A stretch of DNA of 8,416 nt from Accumulibacter sp. (GTDB lineage: Bacteria; Pseudomonadota; Gammaproteobacteria; Burkholderiales; Rhodocyclaceae): contig JAISNE010000155.1 of NCBI GenBank assembly GCA_031276375.1, positions 1 through 8,416 on the forward strand, read 5' to 3'. Below the pieces are notes generated by a model that ran no database searches, was not told the DNA's origin, and saw only the letters and a list, made by a program, of their open reading frames with translations. Shown here piece by piece: positions 1 through 7,100 of the stretch. Within the stretch, counting starts at the first letter, position 1. Each line of letters begins with the position of its first letter. A program made the position numbers and the translations under genes.

Positions 1-251
1 TGGCGCAGGCCGCCGGCATCCTGTCGTTCAAGACCATGAATGCCCTGCCGGACGAAAGCTCGGTATTCTATTTCGTCGGCATCGACAACGCGCGCTTCAA
101 GAAGCCGGTCATGCCGGGCGACCAGCTTCATCTGCACGTCGAGATCGCGCGCCAGATGCGCGGCATCTGGAAGTACAAGGCCGAAGCCCGCGTCGACGGC
201 GAGCTGGCCGCCGAGGCCGAGCTGATGTGCGCCAAGCGCGACGTGGCCTGA
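1..251 (+). CDS. fabZ: 3-hydroxyacyl-ACP dehydratase FabZ, C-terminal part (5' truncated by window)
   Basis: FabZ removes water from (3R)-hydroxyacyl-ACP to give trans-2-enoyl-ACP in cytosolic type II fatty-acid synthesis. It also influences how much hydroxyacyl-ACP is left for lipid A synthesis. The first complete codon is at position 3, and 82 codons plus the stop are present. The fragment opens with AQAAGILSF, the continuation of the family's EALAQAAG helix, so the catalytic Glu and the upstream catalytic His lie just outside the window. The family-typical stretches [18 protein letters not shown] and the end strand [13 protein letters not shown] are present, so the C-terminus is complete and of normal form. 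lpxA starts 19 bp downstream in the same direction, as in many proteobacterial lpxD-fabZ-lpxA-lpxB operons. Identification is from recognised family motifs. Confidence 0.96.
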   Translation, partial: AQAAGILSFKTMNALPDESSVFYFVGIDNARFKKPVMPGDQLHLHVEIARQMRGIWKYKAEARVDGELAAEAELMCAKRDVA

Positions 252-270
252 GCGCGACGAGGACGGCCCG

Positions 271-1041
271 ATGATCCACCCCACCGCGATCGTTCATCCC
301 GGCGCCCGGCTGGGGGAGGGCGTCAGCGTCGGAGCGTATTCGCTCATCGGCGAGCATGTCGAGATCGGCGCCGGCACCTGGATCGGCCCGCACGTGGTGA
401 TTACCGGGCGCACCCGCATCGGCGCCGGCAACCGGATATACCAGTTCAGCTCGCTCGGCGAGGCGCCCCAGGACAAAAAATACGCCGGCGAACCGACCCG
501 GCTGGAAATCGGCGACCGCAACACCATCCGCGAGTTTTGCACGCTCAACACCGGCACCGCGCAGGATGCGGGCGTGACCCGCGTCGGCAGCGACAACTGG
601 ATCATGGCCTATACGCACATCGCGCACGATTGCCAGGTGGGCAGCCAGACCATCTTCGCCAACAACGCGCAACTGGCGGGGCACGTCCACGTGGACGATT
701 GGGCGATTCTCGGCGGCTACACCGGCGTACACCAGTTTTGCCGGGTGGGTTCGCACGTCATGACCGCCGTCGGAACCGTCATCCTGCGCGATGTCCCGCC
801 CTACGTGATGGCCTCCGGCAATTCCGCCGCGCCGCACGGCATCAACGTGGAAGGCTTGAAGCGGCGCGGCTTTTCGGCGGAGGCGCTGCTGGTCCTGAAG
901 CGGGCTTACCGCACGCTGTACAAATCCGGCCTGACGCTCGAAGAAGCCCGCGTCAGGCTGGAAGAGGAAGCCGGGACGCATCCGGAAATCCGGCCGATCC
1001 TCGATTTTCTGGCGGTTTCCAAGCGCGGCATCATCCGATGA
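271..1041 (+). CDS. lpxA: UDP-N-acetylglucosamine acyltransferase LpxA
   Basis: LpxA transfers a 3-hydroxyacyl chain from ACP to the 3-OH of UDP-GlcNAc, the first step of lipid A synthesis in the cytosol. The 256-residue product is close to the usual 255-265. Residues 1-180 show hexapeptide repeats of a left-handed beta-helix (for example [15 protein letters not shown]). The catalytic region HIAHDCQVG (116-124) places the general-base His at H119, equivalent to E. coli His125. GHV (His138), the VHQFC segment (153-157), DVPPYV and the [12 protein letters not shown] segment (from about 191) are conserved, followed by an alpha-helical C-terminus. The position matching the E. coli acyl-chain ruler Gly173 is Val167 in SHVMTAVG, which suggests a chain shorter than C14 (inference). 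The ATG at 271 is preceded by GAGGAC at about 8 bp. The stop overlaps the lpxB start (ATGA), which suggests translational coupling. Confidence 0.97.
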   Translation: MIHPTAIVHPGARLGEGVSVGAYSLIGEHVEIGAGTWIGPHVVITGRTRIGAGNRIYQFSSLGEAPQDKKYAGEPTRLEIGDRNTIREFCTLNTGTAQDAGVTRVGSDNWIMAYTHIAHDCQVGSQTIFANNAQLAGHVHVDDWAILGGYTGVHQFCRVGSHVMTAVGTVILRDVPPYVMASGNSAAPHGINVEGLKRRGFSAEALLVLKRAYRTLYKSGLTLEEARVRLEEEAGTHPEIRPILDFLAVSKRGIIR

Positions 1042-2222
1042 CTGCCCCGGCCGCGCGTATCGCCATGGTGGCTGGCGAAGCATCGGGCGATCTTCTGGGC
1101 AGCCACCTGATCGAGGCGCTGCGGGCCAGGGCGCCGGACGCGCGGTTCTACGGCATCGGCGGCCCGAGGATGATCGGGCAGGGCTTCGACGCCTGGTTCC
1201 CGCTGGAGGCGCTGGCCGTCCGCGGCTACGTCGAAGTGCTCAAGCACTACCGGAAAATTTCCGGGATACGCAAGGAACTCAAGCGCCGTTTGCTGGCCGC
1301 GCCGCCGGACGTCTTCATCGGCGTGGACGCGCCGGACTTCAATCTGGCGCTCGAAAGGACGCTGAAGCGGCGCGGCGTGCCGACCGTCCACTATGCCGGC
1401 CCGTCGATCTGGGCGTGGCGCGGCAGGCGCATCCACGGCATCGGCAAATCCGTTTCGCGCATCCTGGTGCTGTTTCCCTTCGAGCCGGCGCTGTACGAAA
1501 AAGAGCATATTCCCGTCACCTACGTCGGGCACCCGCTGGCCGACCTGCTGCCGCTGGAAGATAACCGCGGCGAAGCGCGCGAACTGCTCGGCATACCGCC
1601 GGAGCAGCCGGTTTTCGCCCTGTTGCCGGGCAGCCGCCAATCCGAACTGCGCTACATGGCCGACACCTTCGCCGAAACGGCGCAACTGATTCATCAAAAA
1701 CTGCCGCGAGCGCTGTTCCTCGCGCCGCTGGCCACGCGCGAAACGCGCCTGCTGTTCGAGGAAGCGCTGTACCGCTGCCAGGCGCGCGAGCTACCGATCC
1801 GCCTGCTGTTCGGACACGCGCACGAAGCCATGGCCGCCGCCGACGCGGTGCTCGTGGCGAGCGGCACGGCCACGCTGGAAGCCGCGCTGCTCAAGCGCCC
1901 GATGGTCATCGTCTACAAAATGGCCCCGCTGTCGTACCGCCTGATGCGGCGCATGGGCTACCTGCCCTATGTCGGACTGCCGAACATCCTGGCCGGCGGC
2001 TTCGTGGTTCCGGAATTCATCCAGGACGACGCGACGCCGGAAAAACTGGCGCAGGCCCTGCTGAATTTTCTCGACGACCCGGAAAGCCGCGCGCGCATCG
2101 GCCGGGTGTTCCGCGAGATCCACCTGCGGTTGCGGCAGAACACCGCGGAAAAAGCCGCCGGCGCGGTGCTCGCGCTGCTGCCGGACGAGGCGCGCGAAGA
2201 TGCTGCCGCTACCCCTGCCTGA
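1038..2222 (+). CDS. lpxB: Lipid-A-disaccharide synthase LpxB
   Basis: LpxB is a GT19-family glycosyltransferase. It joins UDP-2,3-diacylglucosamine and lipid X into the beta-1',6-linked lipid A disaccharide at the inner face of the cytoplasmic membrane. The 394-residue product is slightly longer than E. coli LpxB (382). Visible motifs in order are GEASGD (13-18), VDAPDF (96-101, the Asp-rich motif important for activity in studied enzymes), [11 protein letters not shown] (121-131), [10 protein letters not shown] (147-155), [21 protein letters not shown] (195-204) and [21 protein letters not shown] (274-294, donor site). The ATG at 1038 shares ATGA with the lpxA stop. This start places GEASGD at the normal distance from the N-terminus, whereas in-frame sequence further upstream is only the shifted reading of lpxA. 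The last 23 bp overlap rnhB and contain its ribosome-binding site. Confidence 0.97.
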   Translation: MTAPAARIAMVAGEASGDLLGSHLIEALRARAPDARFYGIGGPRMIGQGFDAWFPLEALAVRGYVEVLKHYRKISGIRKELKRRLLAAPPDVFIGVDAPDFNLALERTLKRRGVPTVHYAGPSIWAWRGRRIHGIGKSVSRILVLFPFEPALYEKEHIPVTYVGHPLADLLPLEDNRGEARELLGIPPEQPVFALLPGSRQSELRYMADTFAETAQLIHQKLPRALFLAPLATRETRLLFEEALYRCQARELPIRLLFGHAHEAMAAADAVLVASGTATLEAALLKRPMVIVYKMAPLSYRLMRRMGYLPYVGLPNILAGGFVVPEFIQDDATPEKLAQALLNFLDDPESRARIGRVFREIHLRLRQNTAEKAAGAVLALLPDEAREDAAATPA

Positions 2223-2787
2223 AGGCTTCGCGTGCGGCGTCGACGAAGCTGGGCGCGGCCCCCTGGCCGGCCCGGTGGTCGCCGCCGCCGTCATCCTCGA
2301 TCCGGGCCAGCCGATCGACGGCCTGAACGACTCCAAGAAACTTTCCGCCAGACGCCGCGCGGCGCTGGCCCTCGAAATCCGCGCCAAGGCGCTCTGCTGG
2401 GCGGTGGCCGAAGCCAGCGTCGGAGAAATCGACCGCCTCAACATCCTGCAAGCCAGCCTGCTCGCCATGCGCCGGGCGGTCGACGGCCTCGCCCTGCGTC
2501 CGGAAAAAGCGTTGATCGACGGCAATAAATGTCCGCGGCTCGACTGCCCGGCGCAGGCAATCGTCGGCGGCGACGGCAAGATCGCCTCGATCGCCGCCGC
2601 CTCGATCATCGCCAAGACCGTGCGCGACACCGGCATGCGCGCGCTGCACGGCATCTACCCGGTATACGGCTTCGACCGCAACATGGGCTACCCCACCGCC
2701 TTCCACCTGCAAGCCTTGCGCGCGCACGGGCCGAGTCCGGCGCACCGGCGCAGCTACGCGCCCGTCGCGCAAATGACGCTGTGGTAA
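2200..2787 (+). CDS. rnhB: Ribonuclease HII
   Basis: RNase HII cleaves the RNA strand of RNA:DNA hybrids and incises at single ribonucleotides in DNA, starting ribonucleotide excision repair in the cytoplasm. The 195-residue product has normal family length. The N-terminal motif [14 protein letters not shown] supplies Asp15 and Glu16. DSKKLS (44-49) follows, LIDGN gives Asp107, and [21 protein letters not shown] gives Asp125 in the usual fourth metal-ligand position. The C-terminal part has [18 protein letters not shown] and HRRSYAPV, typical substrate-contacting and end segments. The ATG at 2200 lies inside the lpxB 3' end, with GACGAGG about 9 bp upstream. The overlap implies that it is co-transcribed with, and possibly translationally coupled to, lpxB. 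Confidence 0.97.
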   Translation: MLPLPLPEGFACGVDEAGRGPLAGPVVAAAVILDPGQPIDGLNDSKKLSARRRAALALEIRAKALCWAVAEASVGEIDRLNILQASLLAMRRAVDGLALRPEKALIDGNKCPRLDCPAQAIVGGDGKIASIAAASIIAKTVRDTGMRALHGIYPVYGFDRNMGYPTAFHLQALRAHGPSPAHRRSYAPVAQMTLW

Positions 2788-2851
2788 ACACCGTTTCACC
2801 TTTCCCCGCGCGGGCGGCTCCTCCTGCCCGTATCCGGCAGCAAGAAATTAA

Positions 2852-2873
2852 CGACAGCCCTTCAGGGCTGTCG
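2852..2873. repeat. REP-like hairpin 1 (TTCA loop)
   Basis: This is a perfect 9-bp inverted repeat, CGACAGCCC / GGGCTGTCG, closing a TTCA tetraloop. It is followed by GGTCCAAC. It lies 65 bp after the rnhB stop. No T-run follows on the + strand, so a standard rho-independent terminator for the upstream operon is not supported, although the hairpin could still stabilise the 3' end of the mRNA. The same loop and flank recur in the hairpin at 2927-2950 with a different stem sequence. Confidence 0.75.
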
Positions 2874-2881
2874 GTCCAACT

Positions 2882-2916
2882 CCATTTGGGAGAGGTGTGC
2901 ATCCCCTCCCAAATGG
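2882..2916. repeat. Inverted repeat between the two TTCA hairpins
   Basis: The perfect 11-bp arms CCATTTGGGAG (2882-2892) and CTCCCAAATGG (2906-2916) are separated by 13 nt. The pairing can extend by two more G-C pairs past one mismatch. The stem sits exactly between the two TTCA-loop hairpins, and the three structures fill 2852-2950 with only 8-10 nt between them. No coding capacity or transposase was seen here. The cluster may be a REP/BIME-like unit or the structured end of a lost IS200/IS605-type element (inference). Confidence 0.7.
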
Positions 2917-2926
2917 CTACGGTCGA

Positions 2927-2950
2927 AACCCCGGCCTTCAGGCCGGGGTT
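2927..2950. repeat. REP-like hairpin 2 (TTCA loop)
   Basis: This is a perfect 10-bp inverted repeat, AACCCCGGCC / GGCCGGGGTT, closing a TTCA tetraloop. CCAAC follows directly and CGGTCG lies just upstream. Its loop and 3' flank match those of the hairpin at 2852-2873, while the stem bases differ and remain complementary. A related partial sequence, GGGCGGGGTTTCAAACC, lies at 2973-2989, immediately before the ribosome-binding site of the methyltransferase gene. The element therefore supplies most of that gene's upstream region. Confidence 0.75.
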
Positions 2951-3004
2951 CCAACCTTCGCACCTTTCTTACGGGCGGGGTTTCAAACCGGAGTTAGTTT
3001 TACG

Positions 3005-3781
3005 ATGAAACACATCGTCTCGCGTGACAACGCGCGTTTCCGCGAACTGAAAAAGCTCTGCCACGACGGCCGCGAACGGCGCAAGGCGGAACGCATCGTT
3101 CTCGACGGCATGCACCTGATCGAAAGCTACCGCGCGCGCTTCGGAGCGCCGGACGAAATCATCGTCAGCGCAACCGGCGCCGGGCGCGAGGAAATCGCCC
3201 GCTTCCTGCGGCGCCATCCCGAATTGGCGGCCACCGTTCTGGCCGACGCGCTGTTCGCCGAACTGGCGGTGGTCGACACGCCCAGCGGAATCATGGCCGT
3301 CGCCGCGCCGCCGCGCGGCGGGCAAGAAACGGATCCGTCGGCCGACGCCGTGCTGCTCGACATCATCCAGGACCCCGGCAATCTTGGCTCGATCCTGCGC
3401 AGCGCGGCGGCGGCGGGATTCCGGCAGATTCTGCTTGCCCCCGGCTGCGCGCGCGCATGGTCGCCGAAAACCCTGCGCGCCGCGATGGGCGCGCATTTCG
3501 CGCTCGACATTCACGAAGACAGCGATTTGCCCGCCTTCCTCTCAAATTACCGCGGACAAGCCATCGTCACCGCGCCCGACGCCGCCGCCGACCTTTTCAC
3601 CGCCGAACTGGGCCGTCCGCTCGCCTGGATCTTCGGCAGCGAAGGGCAGGGGGTCCGCCCGCAAGTCGCCAGACTCGCCGCCAAACGCCTCCGCATCCCG
3701 ATGCCGGGGCAGGGCGAATCACTCAACGTTGGCGCGGCGGCGGCAATATGCCTGTTCGAAACGGTGCGCCGGCGGCAGTGA
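3005..3781 (+). CDS. TrmH/SpoU-family RNA 2'-O-ribose methyltransferase
   Basis: This predicted SPOUT-class enzyme would use S-adenosylmethionine to methylate a ribose 2'-OH in rRNA or tRNA, and acts as a cytosolic dimer. The exact target nucleotide cannot be read from sequence. The 258-residue product has an N-terminal substrate-binding part (1-100) with KAERIVLDGMHLIE and VDTPSGIMAV. The catalytic SPOUT knot follows: motif 1 DIIQDPGNLGSILRSAAAAGF (119-139; Asn126, Arg132), the SPKTLRAAMGAHF segment, motif 2 WIFGSEGQGV (208-217), and motif 3 IPMPGQGESLNVGAAAAICLF (231-251). Motif 3 reads NVG where many members have NVS. The ATG at 3005 is chosen because the preceding in-frame codons are hairpin-repeat sequence. 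GGAG lies about 11 bp upstream, a somewhat long spacing. The gene follows rnhB after about 217 bp and may have its own promoter. Confidence 0.92.
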   Translation: MKHIVSRDNARFRELKKLCHDGRERRKAERIVLDGMHLIESYRARFGAPDEIIVSATGAGREEIARFLRRHPELAATVLADALFAELAVVDTPSGIMAVAAPPRGGQETDPSADAVLLDIIQDPGNLGSILRSAAAAGFRQILLAPGCARAWSPKTLRAAMGAHFALDIHEDSDLPAFLSNYRGQAIVTAPDAAADLFTAELGRPLAWIFGSEGQGVRPQVARLAAKRLRIPMPGQGESLNVGAAAAICLFETVRRRQ

Positions 3782-4117
3782 TACGGCAACTCCGCTTTAT
3801 GTTCCAGGGAAACGCTGAATGCGGCTTCATCACGGGCCGGGCTGCCGCGCGTATTTCGCGCGGCGGAAATGAAAGCCAAGGGGGCTGTTCTCCTCTTCCA
3901 CTCCAAGCAATCGTATTTAGGGAAACACTGAAGGCCCGCGTCGCTTCCAGATGTTTCCTTCCCTCAAAGGGGCACATCATCTATCGTCTCCTTATGCGCG
4001 CAGTTTATGTTCCACGCTTCCTTTCCACACTCGATCACCCTCATGCAGTTGCGCTTCGCTCGCTGTGATCTACTCGCGGTGGGACTTGCCCCCCGCGGGA
4101 GGGCGTCCATGCCGGGC
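3782..4117. other. Gene-free spacer between convergent genes
   Basis: I find no convincing gene in these roughly 335 bp. Short open frames exist on both strands, but they lack ribosome-binding sites and recognisable protein features. The region contains a near-perfect direct repeat, AGGGAAACGCTGAA (3806-3819) and AGGGAAACACTGAA (3919-3932), plus a hairpin at 3844-3864. An 11-bp repeat, TTTATGTTCCA, appears near 3796 and 4003. It lies between the 3' ends of the methyltransferase (+) and the autotransporter (-), so it may collect repeats without disturbing promoters. Confidence 0.6.
3844..3864. repeat. GC-rich hairpin in the convergent spacer
   Basis: The arms GCCGCGCG (3844-3851) and CGCGCGGC (3857-3864) form a perfect 8-bp stem with a TATTT loop. 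It lies about 60 bp past the methyltransferase stop. No T-run follows on either strand, so I call it a hairpin rather than a terminator. It lies between the two copies of the AGGGAAAC-type direct repeat. Confidence 0.5.
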
Positions 4118-4144
4118 AAAAAAAGCCCCGCCTCTTGGCGGGGC
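4118..4144 (-). terminator. Rho-independent terminator of the S8 autotransporter gene
   Basis: Read on the - strand, the perfect 8-bp stem GCCCCGCC / GGCGGGGC closes the 4-nt loop AAGA and is followed directly by seven T. It begins about 25 bp after the autotransporter stop codon. Strong stem, small loop and uninterrupted T-run together are a textbook intrinsic terminator for a transcript coming from the right. Confidence 0.93.
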
Positions 4145-4168
4145 CTTCAAATATTGCGCGATGGATCG

Positions 4169-7100
4169 TCAGAAGCTGATGCGCAGGTTGGCGGAAATGC
4201 CGTGCGACTTGACATCGCCGTTGAACGCGCCGGAGTACGACACGTTGAGCTTGGTCGCCTTGGTGAGGTTGGCTTCGAGTCCAATGCCGACGCCCAGCAG
4301 GGTGCCGAGCTTGCCGCCCTCGATCTTGGCCGTGCCGGTGTCGGCGAGGATCATCTTCGCTTCGGGCGTGTTGCCGCCGAAGAAGTGAATCGCCGAAAGA
4401 TCGCCCGTCAGCGATGCGTTCGCGCCGACCGGGATGCTGCCGCGCACGCCGAGCGTGCCGGCGGTGAGCGTCTGGCTGTTGATCCTGGTCCTGAACGTCA
4501 GGCCGCCGACGTTTTCACTGAAGCCGTCGGACTTGACGCGCAGCACGGCGAGGCCCGCATACGGTTCGACCGTGTAGCCGGCGGTCTTTGCGCCGATGTA
4601 TGCGGCTTCGCCGAAGAACTGCGTGACCGTGGCGTTGGGAGTCACCTTGTTGTACTGGGCGAAGTCGCCCACGATCAGCGTGCGCCGTGCGTCGCGGTCC
4701 TGACGGCTGTGGATCGCGCCGTAGTTGAACGACACCGCTTCCCCCTTGTAGAGACCATACACGCCGATGTGGAGGTCGTCGCTGTCGACCTTGCCGTAGC
4801 GACCGCTCGCATCCAGTTCGCTGGCGCCCGCGCCGAAAAATACGCCGACCGTGTTGTCCGGCGTAACCTTGATTTCCGCGCCGACGAGTCCGGTTTGCGA
4901 CTTGCTGTCCGCGTCGGCATGGCCGAAATCGACGTTGCCCCAGTGGCCGCTTACCGTGGCCCACAGACGGGCGTTGTCGTTCAGCTTGGCCGAACGGCCG
5001 CCGCCGCCGCCGATGCCCAGCGCCTGATTCCGGACGGTGCGAACGAGCGATAGCTGATTGACCGCCGCCGCGTTGTCCGCGTTGAGATAGAGATCGCTGC
5101 CCAAGGCGTCCAGGGTGTTGCGCACTTGGGGCCGGGTCGCGGTGTAGTAGTCGAGCGCGGAGTAGAACGCGCCGGCGGAACCGCCGACCAGATCCACTTC
5201 GTGCGCCGCGTCGAGAACCGCGCCGATCGCCCGGCCGTTGCGATGCGCGGCGTAGCTCGCGTAGGTCGCGTCGTTCGGGTTCAGCGCGCCGGTGAGGACG
5301 TTCGCCGAGAGCGTTACTTCGTGGTCGAGGAAGGCGAAGTACGGCGTGATCTGGGCGTTTTCAAAGCCGCTTACCTGCGTGGCCGTGACCGTTCCCGTCG
5401 CCGACGTTCCTTTTTCGAAGGCGTCCTTTACCACGTCGCGGTCGACGTGTCCGACCGCGATCTGCGCGCCTTCGCCGAAGGAGAGCGCGCCGACGCTGAC
5501 GTCGTTGTCGGCCATTACCAGGTAAGTTCCGCCGTTATTGACTTCGATGTTCGCCTTGCGGCTGGCGGTCGAGGTCAGGATGCCCTTCATTGTGAACATG
5601 TCGTTGTAGGTCGAGAGGACGCCGAATTTGCCGCCGTCGACCGATACCGTTCCGGTACCGAAGGATTCGGTGAAGCCGTATAGTTCGCCGGCTTCGACGG
5701 TCGTCCCGCCTTCATAGGTGTTGTCGCCGGTCAGCACCAGCCGCCCCGGCCCTTGCTTGGTCAGGGATGCCGTGTAGAGACCGTTGTCGATCTTGTGTTG
5801 AATGTAGGCTTTTTTCTCGTCCATCCATTCCTTGCGCCACTTGTCGGCGTCCTCCTGACTGATGGTAATGTAGGCCAGGGTCGCGTCAAAGTATGCGTCC
5901 CACTCGGAGTATGTTCCACGGGGCTGGGTCGCGTAGTCGTTCGGCGCGGAGTTGCCCGGCTGCGCAACGCCCACGATATCCTCCAGGCCGTAAAGCCCAT
6001 ACCCGTAATCGTTCAGATTGTATTCGCCGGCGTAGGCAATGCCCTGCGCCTGATAGCCCACCAGCCACTCCCGGTCTTCCCTTTCCCTTTCCTTGATAGC
6101 GACCTCGCCGATGTCGTTCGACCAGACGTCCAGGGGCGCTTTCGTCAAGTTATAGGTGAAAGGGCCCAGGAACTGGCCGGGGCCGTACATGCCCTTGTCA
6201 ATGTCAGGATACCCCCAACCGTATCGCTCGTCCGGCAGTCCGTCGGCGGCGGTCCAGTAGTCAAGGAAGGTCACGCCGTCCGCTTTCTTGTTCTGCGCCG
6301 TGGTGAAGAGCACATCGCGCGCCTGGATGGCGTCCATGTCCGGGTAGCGGGAAAGGAAAAGCGCCAGAGCTCCCGTGACATGGGGCGACGACCCCGACGT
6401 GCCCCCCGCGCTGCCATAGCTGGAGTTCAAGATATTATCGGGGTTCGTCGAATCACTCGTTGAGGCATCACCGTAGGGGGCGCTGATATGCCACCATTTG
6501 GCATACGGCCCCGCCTCGTTATAGTTCCGCTGAAGCACGTATTCATTTTCCCCCCCCCCCCCCCCAACCGACACCCGCGTCAGCCCGCCAACGGAGATCC
6601 AGTGTTTTTCCGCCCAAGGATTGAAGTAGGGATAGAAGGCCATGTTATTCGGGTTCTCCTGGTCCTGGTTGGCGGCCGAGCGCACATGGACGACACTGGT
6701 GCCCTTCACGGCGTTATACATGGCGTCGAGAAAGGTAAGCCCGGGGTTATTGGGATCATACTGATGGCCGCTTTCCCCATAGGCTTTCTTGAAATAGAAA
6801 TGGACGAATTCCTCATCCGCCAGGGTCCGAAAATACCACTGCGTAAGATTGCCTCCGTCTCGGCCCAACCTCTTCCAATCATGAAGAGCGGGATCATAAA
6901 CGGGATCGTCTTTGTCAAGGAGCGGGCGTTTCGGCTGGGTCGTCTGAATTGTGCCCCAACTGCTGTTGATGACCTGCGCGCCGGCATCCACCAGGGTTTT
7001 ATAGCTTTCGTACATAAACGTGTAATCGTGGTAGGGGCCGTGGGAGTTACTGTCGGTTGAGCCGGTATTGCTCAGTACAATGTCCGATGCAAAGGCGAAG

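Noticed and set aside
109..1083. Long open frame on the - strand across fabZ/lpxA (324 codons)
   Set aside because: It is the antisense shadow of GC-rich lpxA and fabZ codons. It has no ribosome-binding site or recognisable domain, and its arginine- and alanine-rich product is typical of shadow frames.
1791..2799. Two long - strand frames opposite lpxB and rnhB
   Set aside because: Both lie fully under genes with clear catalytic motifs and have no motifs of their own.
2852..2873. Rho-independent terminator of the lpx-rnhB operon
   Set aside because: The stem is strong but no T-run follows on the + strand, so a standard intrinsic terminator is not supported.
2852..2989. CRISPR array
   Set aside because: The repeated units are hairpins of differing stem sequence with irregular spacing. 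There are no regular identical repeats with equal-length spacers and no cas genes.
4007..5053. Long + strand frame opposite the autotransporter barrel (348 codons)
   Set aside because: It overlaps a well-supported autotransporter and contains the terminator region. Its product has no recognisable family and a composition typical of an antisense reading.
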